Numbered from the stretch's first letter, positions 1-10,686 are shown. The stretch is 33,666 nt of DNA from Planctomycetaceae bacterium (GCA_011525755.1 WYBS01000137.1:1-33666), one strand, 5' to 3'. Notes: generated by a model not told the origin, from the letters alone. A program made the numbers and translations.

Positions 1-12
1 CGGCGGCCGCGC

Positions 13-46
13 AAATGCGAAAGGGCCGGCGACGAGCGCCGGCCCC
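13..46 (-). terminator. Intrinsic terminator of the pseudopilin operon
   Basis: Read on the minus strand, a perfect 9-bp stem (GGGCCGGCG pairing with CGCCGGCCC, plus-strand 23-31 and 37-45) closes a 5-nt loop. It is followed by the T-rich run TTTCGCATTT. It lies about 20 bases past the stop codon of the minus-strand gene at 66-812. A stable GC stem plus a U-rich tail is the standard rho-independent pattern. Confidence 0.75.
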
Positions 47-65
47 TCATCCGTACCGTGAATCC

Positions 66-812
66 CTAGTGGCGGAAAGGAGGCTTCGGCTCCGCCACGA
101 TCTCGGGAGCGGGATCCGCGAGGCCCCAGCCCTCCGCGTCGAGGATGATCTTGTCCACCTGCGGCGCGAACTCGTCGCCCTCGCGGTGGAACTTCATGCT
201 CCAGACGACGTTGTGGCGGAGGATCGCGTACACGTCCTCGAACGTCGCTTCGCTGCCCGCCTTCTGGAGGACGGCCTTGTTGTGCGCGTCATAGGCGCGG
301 TGGAAAACGGTGAAGCCGTTCTCCCCGTACTTCCGGACGCGGCAGTGGCGCGCGTACGGCTCGAGGCCCGAGACGTTGACGGTCGCGACGTCCCACTCGC
401 GGTGGAACGTCCCGAAGACCGCGATCCCGCGCACCGACTCGCCCGGCTGCAGCGTGCCGAGCTTGTTGATCTCCTGCACGTTCTTCAGGTCGGCCGCGCG
501 GGAGAGGCGCCGGAGCGACTCCTCCGCATCGGGCGCCGGAAGCGCCGGCATGACCTTGCGCTTCTTCGCATCCGAGCCGACCGTCGCCTTGATCGAGAGG
601 CGGAGCGGGGCCGCCTCCTGCGAGCCGTTCTTGAGCGTGAAGGTCATGTAGTAGAAGGTCTTCGCGCTGCCGTCCTTGTAGGTGACGCTGTAGGTCTCGA
701 GCGGACCGTGGGTGAAGTGGATCGCCCACGGCGCCTTCGGATCCTCGGCGCCGGCCGGGACGAGCAGGAGGAGGAGCGCGAGGAGCGCCCCGCGGGAGAG
801 GAGGCCCTGCAT
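66..812 (-). CDS. Secreted protein of unknown function
   Basis: A 248-residue protein that I do not recognise. It opens with a clear Sec signal peptide: a short basic start, a Leu/Ala-rich core at residues 5-20, and likely cleavage after AGA. The mature part is soluble, with no further membrane segment and no obvious catalytic motif. It has a repeated beta-strand look, with segments such as YSVTYKDGSAKTFYYMTFTL. It starts 7 nt after the pseudopilin stop codon, so the two are almost certainly co-transcribed. A GGAG lies about 11 nt before the ATG. The terminator at 13-46 closes the unit. A role at the envelope or in pilus/secretion function is inferred only from the neighbour and the signal peptide. 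Confidence 0.75.
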   Translation of the reverse strand: MQGLLSRGALLALLLLLVPAGAEDPKAPWAIHFTHGPLETYSVTYKDGSAKTFYYMTFTLKNGSQEAAPLRLSIKATVGSDAKKRKVMPALPAPDAEESLRRLSRAADLKNVQEINKLGTLQPGESVRGIAVFGTFHREWDVATVNVSGLEPYARHCRVRKYGENGFTVFHRAYDAHNKAVLQKAGSEATFEDVYAILRHNVVWSMKFHREGDEFAPQVDKIILDAEGWGLADPAPEIVAEPKPPFRH

Positions 813-819
813 GGCGGCG

Positions 820-1431
820 CTACTCCGCCACGAGGCACTCGAGCTCCTTCACCGCGGAGCCCTCACCGATGTTCACGACCTGCTCGATGCCCATGTTCCA
901 TTTGCTGTCCTTGTCCCGCCACTCGATGGACCCGTCCGAATAGCCGCAGACGAAGCCCTTCTTGTTGTGGTGGTCCTCGCTGTCGTCGGACATGATGATG
1001 GTCCGGCCCTGGCCCGGCTTGACCGTGCACTTCCCGTTCTCCTGGTCACGACCGGCATACGACGTGAGCTTGTCGTATTCGCGCAACTTCATGTCCAGGT
1101 TCTTGTAGGCCGCGGCGCCGCCGGCGCTCTCGAGGCCCTCCTGGAGGTCGCCGGGGCAGAAGAGGATCTTATAGCTCTCTTCGCCGATATCGCCCTTCCG
1201 CACGAACTGGAGGAGCAGGTTCGGTCCGCTCCTGCGCCAGGCGTCCATATCCCCACTGCTTCCGCCGACGAGCAAGCCGACGAATTGCCGCTGGTTGTTG
1301 GTGCAGTTCGTGATGTCCTTGGTCTCGTTTGCCTTCGGGATCAGGACCACCACGAGCCCCGCGAGCACGCCGATGATCGTGACCACCACGAGGATCTCGA
1401 TCAGCGTGAAGCCCTTCTGCTTCCCATTCAT
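820..1431 (-). CDS. Type II secretion/type IV pilin-like pseudopilin
   Basis: A 203-residue prepilin-type protein. The N-terminus MNGKQKGFTLIEILVVVTII shows the prepilin peptidase site: cleavage after Gly7, new N-terminal Phe, and Glu at +5. A roughly 20-residue hydrophobic helix follows, which anchors pseudopilins in the membrane and packs into the pilus core. Near the C-terminus, HNKKGFVCGYSDG resembles the H-x9-DG motif of the planctomycete DUF1559-type pilin-like proteins, with ten spacer residues here. The start is the ATG at 1431, with AAAGGAGG about 11 nt upstream. A perfect TATAAT lies at 1496-1501. It is co-transcribed with the secreted protein downstream. Which secretion or pilus machine uses it cannot be told. 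Confidence 0.85.
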   Translation of the reverse strand: MNGKQKGFTLIEILVVVTIIGVLAGLVVVLIPKANETKDITNCTNNQRQFVGLLVGGSSGDMDAWRRSGPNLLLQFVRKGDIGEESYKILFCPGDLQEGLESAGGAAAYKNLDMKLREYDKLTSYAGRDQENGKCTVKPGQGRTIIMSDDSEDHHNKKGFVCGYSDGSIEWRDKDSKWNMGIEQVVNIGEGSAVKELECLVAE

Positions 1432-1495
1432 CTGAACTTGGCCTCCTTTTGCGACGGTCGTCCCCGCTCCGGTCGCCTGGACGCCGCGGGGCGGG

Positions 1496-1501
1496 ATTAT
1501 A
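1496..1501 (-). promoter_or_regulatory. -10 element for the pseudopilin gene
   Basis: A perfect TATAAT on the minus strand in a very GC-rich background, about 65 nt before the pseudopilin ATG, predicting a leader of about 55-60 nt. The -35 position (around 1519-1524) holds only a weak TTTCCT. Confidence 0.5.
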
Positions 1502-1537
1502 GGGAAACCGGGTTCAGAAGGAAACTGGGATTTGGGA

Positions 1538-1574
1538 TCGCCCTATCCCCCTCTGCCGCAAGCGGCTAGGGCGA
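1538..1574. other. Structured intergenic element (nested inverted repeat)
   Basis: TCGCCCTA at 1538-1545 pairs perfectly with TAGGGCGA at 1567-1574. Stacked directly inside its 3' arm is a second perfect hairpin, GCCGC-AA-GCGGC (1555-1566). A one-sided 9-nt pyrimidine bulge (1546-1554) remains. It lies between the divergent pseudopilin and sahR promoters, outside both predicted transcripts. It has no poly-T tail, so it is not a typical terminator. Function unknown. Confidence 0.45.
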
Positions 1575-1654
1575 CCGAAGGCCCGAATCAGCGCCCGAAG
1601 GGCGACACGCGCCGCCGCGCTTTCCCCGCTCCCCGGAGCCCCGCGCGGCCACAG

Positions 1655-1688
1655 TATATTTACACATCATGATTTCCTGATATATAGT
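1655..1688 (+). promoter_or_regulatory. sahR-ahcY promoter with overlapping palindromic operator
   Basis: An AT-rich island. TTTACA at 1659-1664 and TATAGT at 1683-1688, 18 nt apart, form a plausible sigma-70-type promoter whose -10 ends 6 nt before the GTG of the next gene. Superimposed is a 30-bp dyad centred at 1669.5: TATAT (1655-1659) pairs with ATATA (1680-1684), and ATCATGAT (1666-1673) is a perfect central palindrome. An operator lying across the -35 and -10 fits simple repression. ArsR-family proteins bind AT-rich imperfect palindromes as dimers, so autoregulation by the downstream gene is the natural inference. Confidence 0.6.
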
Positions 1689-1694
1689 TCCCCC

Positions 1695-2642
1695 GTGCGA
1701 AAGCTCCTCCGCCTTCTGGCCGACCCGACGCGCCTGCGGATCCTCGCGGCGGTCACACCGGAGGAGCTTGCCGTGAACGAGATCGCGGACACGCTCGGCA
1801 TGGCGCAGCCTCGCATCTCGAACCACCTGCGGCTGCTGCGCCAGGCGGGGGCGCTCGAGGACCGGCGCGAGGGCTCCTGGACCTTCTACCGGAACGCGCT
1901 CCCCCTCCGCCCCGACGGTCGCCTCCTTTGGCAGGCCGTCGAGGCCTCGGTCAAGGACGACCCGTCGTTCGCGGCCGACGCGGAGCGGCGGGACCAGGTC
2001 GTCGAGCGGCGGCGCGCCCGGAGCCGCTCGCACTTCGGCGAGGCGCCCGGGGAGGGCCCCGCCTTCTCGCTCGGCTGCCTCCGCGAGGAGACGCTTGCGG
2101 CGCTCGCGCCGCGCGAGTGGACGGTCGTCGATGCCGGGTGCGGCGACGGGTTCCTGACCGAGCTCCTCGCGGAGCGGTTCGACCGCGTGATCGCGGTGGA
2201 CCACTCGCCGGAGCGCCTCGCCGCGGCCCGCGGGCGGCTCGCGCGCAAGGGGATCGACTGGCGCCTCGGCGAGGTCGATGCGCTGCCGGTCCCCGCGGCG
2301 TCCGCGGACGCGGTATTCCTGAGCCTCGTGCTCCACCACGTGCCGGAGATCCCCACGGTCCTCCGGGAGGCGCGCCGCGTCCTCCGCCCGGGAGGGCGCC
2401 TCGTCATCCTCGACCTGGCCCCCCACGACGTGGAGTCGCTGCGGGAGAGCCTCGGCGACCTCCGCCTCGGCCTCGATCCGGAGCGGCTCGAGACGGAGCT
2501 CGTCGCGCAGGGTTTCGGAAACGTCCGGCAGCTGCCGGTCAGGGACAAGCTCAAGGCGGGCCCCCGCCGGAATCTGGACCTCATCCTCGTCACGGGCGAG
2601 CATCGCGGAACGAAACGGCCGCCCTCCGGAGGCAAGAAATGA
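1695..2642 (+). CDS. sahR: ArsR-type regulator fused to a SAM-dependent methyltransferase-like domain (SahR-like)
   Basis: A 315-residue two-domain protein. Residues 1-80 are an ArsR-type winged helix ([10 protein letters not shown], then [17 protein letters not shown] as recognition helix). Residues about 125-310 are a class I methyltransferase fold with motif I DAGCGDG at 146-152 and the block [24 protein letters not shown]. This architecture, directly before ahcY, matches SahR described in Proteobacteria, which controls the SAM cycle and senses S-adenosylhomocysteine. The effector here is inferred. The start is GTG 1695: the ArsR domain begins at residue 3 and no Shine-Dalgarno sequence precedes it, so the mRNA may be leaderless. 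Its TGA overlaps the ahcY ATG. No metal-binding cysteine motif is seen. Confidence 0.85.
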   Translation: MRKLLRLLADPTRLRILAAVTPEELAVNEIADTLGMAQPRISNHLRLLRQAGALEDRREGSWTFYRNALPLRPDGRLLWQAVEASVKDDPSFAADAERRDQVVERRRARSRSHFGEAPGEGPAFSLGCLREETLAALAPREWTVVDAGCGDGFLTELLAERFDRVIAVDHSPERLAAARGRLARKGIDWRLGEVDALPVPAASADAVFLSLVLHHVPEIPTVLREARRVLRPGGRLVILDLAPHDVESLRESLGDLRLGLDPERLETELVAQGFGNVRQLPVRDKLKAGPRRNLDLILVTGEHRGTKRPPSGGKK

Positions 2643-4087
2643 AGACCGAGACGATCCTCCCCTTCAAGGTGAAAGACCTCTCCCTCGCGGAGCACGGCCG
2701 CGCCGAGATCCGGCTCGCCGAGCACGAGATGCCGGGGCTCATGGCGCTCCGGCGCGAGCAGAAGGGCAAGCGCCCGCTCGCGGGCGCCCGCATCTCGGGG
2801 TCCCTCCACATGACGATCCAGACGGCCGTCCTCATCGAGACGCTCGTCGATCTCGGCGCGCAGGTGCGCTGGTGCTCGTGCAACATCTTCTCGACGCAGG
2901 ACTACGCCGCGGCCGCCGTCGCCGTCGGCCCGAAGGGGACGCCGGATCGCCCGGAGGGCATCCCGGTCTTCGCGTGGAAGGGGGAGACGCTCAGGGAGTA
3001 CTGGTGGTGCACGGAGCAGATGCTCCGCTGGCCCGACGGCAAGGGGCCGAACCTGCTGCTCGACGACGGCGGCGATGCGACGCTCATGGTCGTCGAAGGC
3101 GCCCGCTTCGAACGCGAGGGCGCGGTTCCCGAGACGAAGCCCGACGACTCCGAGGACTGGGTGGAGCTCCTCCTCTGCCTCCGCGGGATCGCCGCGAAGG
3201 ACCCGGGCCTCTTCACGAGGATGGAGAAGGGGATCCTCGGCGTCTCCGAGGAGACGACGACGGGCGTGCACCGGCTCTACCGGATGCAGGAGGAGGGCCG
3301 GCTCCCCTTCCCCGCGATCAACGTCAACGACTCCGTCACGAAGAGCAAGTTCGACAACATCTACGGCTGCCGCCACTCGCTCCTCGACGGATTGAACCGC
3401 GCGACCGGCGTCATGCTCGGGGGCAAGGTGGCGGTCGTCTGCGGCTACGGCGAGGTCGGCAAGGGGTGCGCGCAGGCGCTCCGCGGCCAGGGCTGCCGCG
3501 TGATCGTGACCGAGATCGACCCGATCTGCGCGCTGCAGGCGGCGATGGAGGGCTTCGAGGTGAAGACCCTCGAGGACGTCGTCGCGACCGCCGACATCTT
3601 CGTCACCGCGACGGGCAACCGGGACGTGATCACGATCGACCACATGCGGCGGATGAAGGACAAGGCGATCGTCGGCAACATCGGGCACTTCGACAACGAG
3701 ATCGACATGGCCGGGCTCCAGCGCGCGAAGGACGTGAAGCGCGTCACGATCAAGCCGCAGTACGACGAGTTCGTCTTCGGGGGCGCGAAGTCGATCCTCG
3801 TCCTCGCGGAGGGAAGGCTCCTGAACCTCGGCTGCGCGACGGGACATCCGTCCTTCGTCATGTCGGCGAGCTTCACGAACCAGGTGCTCGCGCAGATGGA
3901 GCTCTTCCAGAGGCATGGGCAGTACGAGAAGCGCGTCTACATGCTGCCGAAGGCCCTCGACGAGAGCGTGGCGCGGCTGCACCTCGACCAGCTCGGCGTG
4001 AAGCTGACGAAGCTCACGGGGGCGCAGGCGGACTACATCGGCGTGCCGGTCGAGGGGCCCTACAAGGCGCCGCACTACCGGTACTAG
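2639..4087 (+). CDS. ahcY: Adenosylhomocysteinase (S-adenosylhomocysteine hydrolase)
   Basis: A 482-residue cytosolic enzyme that splits S-adenosylhomocysteine into adenosine and homocysteine, relieving product inhibition of methyltransferases. It uses tightly bound NAD. Visible hallmarks are [20 protein letters not shown] in the catalytic region, the NAD-binding loop in [27 protein letters not shown], and the C-terminal PYKAPHYRY tail that reaches into the partner subunit. It carries the insertion typical of the long bacterial/plant form (around residues 130-175). GGAGG at 2628-2632 lies 6 nt before the ATG, which overlaps the regulator's stop codon as ATGA. It completes the SAM cycle with metK nearby. 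Confidence 0.97.
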   Translation: MKTETILPFKVKDLSLAEHGRAEIRLAEHEMPGLMALRREQKGKRPLAGARISGSLHMTIQTAVLIETLVDLGAQVRWCSCNIFSTQDYAAAAVAVGPKGTPDRPEGIPVFAWKGETLREYWWCTEQMLRWPDGKGPNLLLDDGGDATLMVVEGARFEREGAVPETKPDDSEDWVELLLCLRGIAAKDPGLFTRMEKGILGVSEETTTGVHRLYRMQEEGRLPFPAINVNDSVTKSKFDNIYGCRHSLLDGLNRATGVMLGGKVAVVCGYGEVGKGCAQALRGQGCRVIVTEIDPICALQAAMEGFEVKTLEDVVATADIFVTATGNRDVITIDHMRRMKDKAIVGNIGHFDNEIDMAGLQRAKDVKRVTIKPQYDEFVFGGAKSILVLAEGRLLNLGCATGHPSFVMSASFTNQVLAQMELFQRHGQYEKRVYMLPKALDESVARLHLDQLGVKLTKLTGAQADYIGVPVEGPYKAPHYRY

Positions 4088-4171
4088 GAAGGCTTCCGGC
4101 TGCAGGCCGCTGCCGCGACAGCCTCGGTCCGGAGGCCGGCTTGGCCGGCGCGCCGCCAGCGGTCTCTGCGA

Positions 4172-4187
4172 GGGGGCTCCGGGGGCC
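4172..4187 (+). repeat. G-rich dispersed repeat, copy 1
   Basis: GGGGGCTCCGGGGGCC, downstream of ahcY. Exact copies lie at 10759-10774 and 24900-24915, and a 15/16 copy at 30032-30047. A related core (GGGGCTCCGGGGAGCG) lies on the minus strand near 1628-1643 and 14153-14168. Confidence 0.55.
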
Positions 4188-4290
4188 GCCGGGCGGTCAA
4201 CTGCCCTTCGCGACCTTGAGCAGGAGGCCCATCGGGAACGCGGCGAGGCACCGCAGAGGCTTCGGCGCGCCGCGGCACGAGAACGCGGCC

Positions 4291-4434
4291 GTACCGGATC
4301 CGATCGGCGAGGCCGTCCGGGTGCTCGACCTCCCGACGCTCATCCGCACGAAGCGCGCCGCGGGCAGGCCGAGGGAGTTCGAGGCGGTCGCCGAGCTGGA
4401 GGCGCTCGAGGAGGAGCAGAGCTCCCGGGACTGA
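4291..4434 (+). pseudogene. 3' remnant of a nucleotidyltransferase-type gene
   Basis: The last 47 codons of an open frame read DPIGEAVRVLDLPTLIRTKR followed by AAGRPREFEAVAELEALEEE and a TGA at 4432-4434. I recognise this as the C-terminal signature of small nucleotidyltransferase-fold proteins of the AbiEii/MNT-like kind: a variant of hVxVLDLxxLIxxKRAAGRPKDLExxAELE. The upstream frame back to ahcY shows none of the expected N-terminal domain or GSxxD-type motif, and there is no credible start codon. It is therefore a decayed or truncated fragment. It sits between the convergent ahcY and metK genes, a place where insertions are tolerated. The remaining 4088-4290 holds only GC-rich repeats. 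Confidence 0.55.
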
Positions 4435-4465
4435 CCCCCGCCCCGGGCCCCACCCCTTCCGACGC

Positions 4466-5665
4466 CTACTTCGCGACGGCTCTCGCGGTGACCGCGTCGC
4501 GGAGCGCCGCCGCGCGATCGGTCCGCTCCCACGTGAACTCCGGCTCGGGCCTTCCGAAGTGGCCGTACGAGGCGGTCTTCCTGTAGATCGGCCGCAGGAG
4601 GTCGAGCGTGTCGATGATCCCCCTCGGCGTCAGCGGGAAGACGTCGCGGATCGCCTTCGCGATCCGGCGCTCGTCCGCCTGCGCGGTCCCGAACGTCTCG
4701 ACGAGGACCGACACCGGATCCGCGACGCCGATCGCGTACGCGAGCTGCACCTCGCAGCGGTCGGCGAGCCCGGCCGCGACCACGTTCTTCGCGACGTAGC
4801 GCGCCATGTAGGCGGCACTCCGGTCCACCTTGGTCGGGTCCTTGCCGGAGAAGGCGCCGCCGCCGTGCCGCCCCATCCCGCCGTAGGTGTCGACGATGAT
4901 CTTCCGGCCCGTGAGGCCCGCGTCGCCCTGCGGGCCGCCGACCACGAAGCGCCCCGTCGGGTTGATGTGGATCTCCGTCTTGTCGTCGAGCATGTGCTGC
5001 GGCAGCACGGCCCAGATCAGCTTCGCCTTCAGATCCGCGTGGATCCGCGACTGCGCGGCGTGCAGGTCGGCCGGCAGCCCCGCCTCCCCCTCGACCGCGT
5101 GCTGGGTGCTCACGACGACCGTGGCGATCCGCCGCGGCTGGCGCGTCTTGTCGTCGTACTCGACCGAGACCTGCGCCTTGCCGTCGGGCCGCAGGTACGG
5201 GATCTCCCCGGTCTCCCGCAGCCGCGCGAGGCCATGCGTCAGCGCGTGCGCGTAGGTGATGGGCGCGGGCATCAGGTGCTCGGTCTCCCGGCACGCGTAC
5301 CCGAACATCATGCCCTGGTCGCCCGCCCCGAGCGACTTGCCCTCGCGCTCGTCCACGCCGAGGGCGATGTCGGGCGACTGGCGCTCGACCGCGCACAGGA
5401 CGGCGCAGGAGTCCGCGTCGAACCCCCACCGCGCGTCGGTGTACCCGATCTGGCGCACGACATGCCGGACGATCGCCGGGTACTCCATGACGGCGGTCGT
5501 CGTGATCTCCCCGGCGAGCGCGACGAAGCCCGTCTTCACGAGCGTCTCGCACGCGACGCGCCCCTTCGGGTCCTTCGCGAGGACCGCGTCGAGGATGGCA
5601 TCGGAGATCTGGTCGGCGATCTTGTCGGGGTGACCCTGGGTCACGGATTCGGACGTGAAGAGCAT
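4466..5665 (-). CDS. metK: S-adenosylmethionine synthetase
   Basis: A 399-residue enzyme that makes S-adenosylmethionine from methionine and ATP in the cytosol. All family signatures are present: [20 protein letters not shown] at the N-terminus (His and Asp for ATP and Mg), [12 protein letters not shown] in the middle, and [20 protein letters not shown] near the P-loop-like region. Length is normal (about 380-400). The ATG at 5665 has AGGAG 5 nt upstream. It lies 116 nt past secA, and TATCAT at 5684-5689 is a possible -10 for its own promoter. Together with ahcY and the SahR-like regulator at 1695-4087 it forms the local SAM-cycle set, although it is transcribed convergently. Confidence 0.97.
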   Translation of the reverse strand: MLFTSESVTQGHPDKIADQISDAILDAVLAKDPKGRVACETLVKTGFVALAGEITTTAVMEYPAIVRHVVRQIGYTDARWGFDADSCAVLCAVERQSPDIALGVDEREGKSLGAGDQGMMFGYACRETEHLMPAPITYAHALTHGLARLRETGEIPYLRPDGKAQVSVEYDDKTRQPRRIATVVVSTQHAVEGEAGLPADLHAAQSRIHADLKAKLIWAVLPQHMLDDKTEIHINPTGRFVVGGPQGDAGLTGRKIIVDTYGGMGRHGGGAFSGKDPTKVDRSAAYMARYVAKNVVAAGLADRCEVQLAYAIGVADPVSVLVETFGTAQADERRIAKAIRDVFPLTPRGIIDTLDLLRPIYRKTASYGHFGRPEPEFTWERTDRAAALRDAVTARAVAK

Positions 5666-5683
5666 CGTTACTCCTGCTGGGCC

Positions 5684-5710
5684 ATGATACGGGAGGTCGC
5701 TCCCGTTTTT
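5684..5710. promoter_or_regulatory. metK upstream region: possible -10 and an opposite-facing hairpin
   Basis: TATCAT on the minus strand (5684-5689) lies 18 nt before the metK ATG and could be its -10, although no -35 is visible. Immediately upstream a perfect inverted repeat ACGGGAG-GTCG-CTCCCGT (5689-5706) runs into TTTTT on the plus strand. This is a terminator shape facing opposite to the flanking minus-strand genes secA and metK. It may stop antisense transcription, or be a protein-binding palindrome. Confidence 0.4.
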
Positions 5711-5781
5711 CGGCGATGGACGATCCGGCCTGAGGTCGCAGACCCCTGGCCCTCGGCCGCAGGTTCCGGCCTGCAGCCTCC

Positions 5782-8706
<2,925 letters not shown>

Positions 8707-8797
8707 CGAGAGGACCTTCCTGAGGAGTGCCCGGAGGGCCGACCAGACCTTTCGGAACATGGATCAGGGGGGGCCGGGGGGCCCTCCCGGCGCCCTA

Positions 8798-9607
8798 TCA
8801 TGCCAGCAGTTTCCGGACGAGCGAGAAGAGGACGTCCTGCCGGTACGGCTTCACGAGGAAGCCGTCGGCGTAGGTGAGGGCGGCGAGGTCCACCTGGCTC
8901 CGCGTGGCGAGGAGGACAGGGATCCGCCGGGTCTCCGGGTCCCCCTTGAGCGCCTCGCACGCCTCGACGCCGTCCATCTCGGGCATCTGGTAGTCCATGA
9001 GGATCAGGTCCGGCTTCTCGGCCTTGACGACGCCGAGCGCCTCGCGCCCGTTCCCCGCCGTGCTCACCTTGAGCCCCGCCCGCTCGAAGAGGGCGCGCAG
9101 CGCGTCGCGGATGGCCGGGTCGTCGTCGACGATGAGCAGGCTCTGCGCCTTCTGCCCGAGCTGCTCCACCTTGCCGAGCCGGTCCTTGATGTCGCGGAGC
9201 GTGGGCACGCCCTCCGCCTCCCACGCCTTCTCGATCTCCTCCGCGAGGAGCCGGTTGTGGTCCCGGACGGCGTTCCACCTCGCGTAGTCGGGCGCGTCCG
9301 CGGAGATGCTCAGGTTGTCGTGGGTGTCGACGCAGAACGCGTACTCCTCCGAGAGGATGCTCTCCTCGAGGACGAGCTTCATGTGCGGGTAGCGGCTGTT
9401 GCCGAGCCGGAGCACGTACCGGCAGACGCGACGGCCGCCGCTCTCCTCGCACTCGTCCTCGAAGCGGGAGAGCAGGTCGCGCGCGGTCTCGCCGCCGGAG
9501 AGGTCGACCGCGGGCGCCCGCCAGCGCGCCGCGGCCGGGTAGGCGTGGCGGAGGTAGATCTCCGCGGCGAGGCGGACCTGGGAGGCCGGGATCTCCTCGA
9601 GCCTCAT
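8798..9607 (-). CDS. Response regulator with unknown N-terminal domain and C-terminal receiver domain
   Basis: A 269-residue protein. Residues 156-269 are a complete CheY-like receiver: acidic pair D161-D162, phosphoacceptor D205 in LILMDYQMPEMDG, T235, and K253 in FLVKPY. The domain order is unusual, since the receiver is last. Residues 1-150 are a separate domain I do not recognise (AAEIYLRHAYP near 14-24, a conserved-looking HDNLSISADAPDYARWN near 96-112), ending in a helical linker. There is no DNA-binding domain, so output is probably by protein contact. Its ATG overlaps the lspA stop codon (ATGA), so translation is coupled. No histidine kinase is in the window. Confidence 0.85.
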   Translation of the reverse strand: MRLEEIPASQVRLAAEIYLRHAYPAAARWRAPAVDLSGGETARDLLSRFEDECEESGGRRVCRYVLRLGNSRYPHMKLVLEESILSEEYAFCVDTHDNLSISADAPDYARWNAVRDHNRLLAEEIEKAWEAEGVPTLRDIKDRLGKVEQLGQKAQSLLIVDDDPAIRDALRALFERAGLKVSTAGNGREALGVVKAEKPDLILMDYQMPEMDGVEACEALKGDPETRRIPVLLATRSQVDLAALTYADGFLVKPYRQDVLFSLVRKLLA

Positions 9608-10122
9608 GCCGCCTCGGCCGGGCGCTTGCGCACTCCGCCGAGGAGCAGCATCGCGATCCCGGCCACGAGCGCGATGTCCGCGACGTTGAACGTGGGGTAG
9701 TGCCATCCTTCGACGCTGCCGAAGCAGACGTCGATCCAGTCGCGCACCATCCCCCACTCCCACCGGTCGTAGAGGTTGCCCACGGCGCCCCCGAGCACGA
9801 GCGACTTCGCCGCGGTGTCCCACGCGCCCGCCTTCCGCGGCCAGAAGATCCAGGCCGCGATCAGGGGGACCGCGGCGACCGTCCCCCAGAAGAGGATCCA
9901 GGAGGGGATCCTCGCGCTCCACGCGCCGCCGGGGTTCCACTTCGTGTGGACGTAGATCCAGTTCTCGACGACGGCGAAGAAGGTGGGGTCGAGGGAGCCG
10001 TCCGCGGCAGGCGGGCCGGACGGGTAGTCCCAGCGGGCCTTGGACCAGAGGTCCGCGGCCGCGGTGACGGCAGCGGGAACGAGCCAGAACGCGCGGCGGA
10101 AGCGCTCCATGGGGAGGCTCAC
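9604..10122 (-). CDS. lspA: Lipoprotein signal peptidase (signal peptidase II)
   Basis: A 172-residue inner-membrane aspartyl protease that removes signal peptides from diacylglyceryl-modified prolipoproteins. Four hydrophobic segments are visible. The conserved catalytic blocks are GGAVGNLYDRWEWGMVRDWID and FNVADIALVAG, which hold the two catalytic Asp residues. The start is GTG 10122, overlapping the upstream TGA as GTGA with GAGG just before it. The ATG at 10110 (four codons later) is an alternative. The gene is coupled on both sides, to the DksA-like gene and the response regulator. A candidate client, a lipobox protein, is encoded at 31524-32486. Confidence 0.93.
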   Translation of the reverse strand: MSLPMERFRRAFWLVPAAVTAAADLWSKARWDYPSGPPAADGSLDPTFFAVVENWIYVHTKWNPGGAWSARIPSWILFWGTVAAVPLIAAWIFWPRKAGAWDTAAKSLVLGGAVGNLYDRWEWGMVRDWIDVCFGSVEGWHYPTFNVADIALVAGIAMLLLGGVRKRPAEAA

Positions 10123-10649
10123 TCCGCCTCGTCCGCGTCCTCCTCGTCCTCGTCGTCGCGGCGGCGGCCCTCCTCCTCTTCCTCCTCCTCGGAGGCGTCG
10201 GCCGGCTCCTCCTCCTCCTCGACCTCGCCCGCCTCGAGCTTCCTCTGGTACTCGACGGAGTAGCGGGCCCAGGGGATCGCCTCGAGCCGCGGACGCGGGA
10301 TCGGCTCGCCCGTCCCCTCGCAGACGCCGTAGGTGCCCTGCTCGATGCGGACGAGCGCGCGGTCGATCTCGAAGAGCTCGCGACGCTCGCTCTCGACGAG
10401 CGCGAGCGTGAAGTCCTGCTCGAAGTTGTCGGACCCGTGGTCGGCCATGTGGTCGACGCTGAAGTCCTGGTCCGAAGCCTTGAGCGCCTCCTCCTCCATG
10501 CCCTGGACCGTGCCCAGGATGCGCCGGCGGCGCGCGAGGAGCAGGTGCCGGAAGTGGTCGAGGTCGGCTTTCCCGAAGGAGGGCTTCCTGGCGTCGCCTT
10601 TCTTCTTCCCGTCCTTGGAGGCGTCCTTCTGGGCGTCCTTCTTGGGCAT
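10119..10649 (-). CDS. DksA/TraR-family protein lacking zinc-finger cysteines
   Basis: A 176-residue protein. A Lys-rich N-terminus (1-25) precedes a coiled-coil hairpin (28-105) and a DksA-type C-terminal motif, TYGVCEGTGEPIPRPRLEAI. In DksA four cysteines (CxxC...CxxC) hold zinc. Here only C110 remains; the others are T113, S131 and Y134, so no zinc site forms. The tail (140-176) is almost all Glu/Asp. DksA-family proteins enter the RNA polymerase secondary channel, and a related regulatory role is inferred. AAGGA lies 8 nt before the ATG. It heads the unit lspA, response regulator, secA, and has a good promoter at 10687-10714. Confidence 0.8.
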   Translation of the reverse strand: MPKKDAQKDASKDGKKKGDARKPSFGKADLDHFRHLLLARRRRILGTVQGMEEEALKASDQDFSVDHMADHGSDNFEQDFTLALVESERRELFEIDRALVRIEQGTYGVCEGTGEPIPRPRLEAIPWARYSVEYQRKLEAGEVEEEEEPADASEEEEEEEGRRRDDEDEEDADEAE

Positions 10650-10686
10650 TCTGGGGTTCCTTCCGGCGGTGCTGGGGAAGCCCGGA

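Noticed and set aside
1886-4075. A 729-codon open frame on the minus strand across sahR and ahcY
   Set aside because: It is antisense to two clearly homologous genes, is Arg/Asp/Leu-rich low-complexity protein, and arises from the high GC content.
5666-5781. SAM or SAH riboswitch upstream of metK
   Set aside because: The 116-nt gap has one short hairpin and a GC repeat but none of the conserved SAM-I, SAM-II or SAH riboswitch sequence blocks that I could recognise.
10140-10240. Simple-sequence repeat of CTC/TCC units
   Set aside because: It is simply the Glu/Asp-rich tail of the DksA-like protein and needs no separate explanation.
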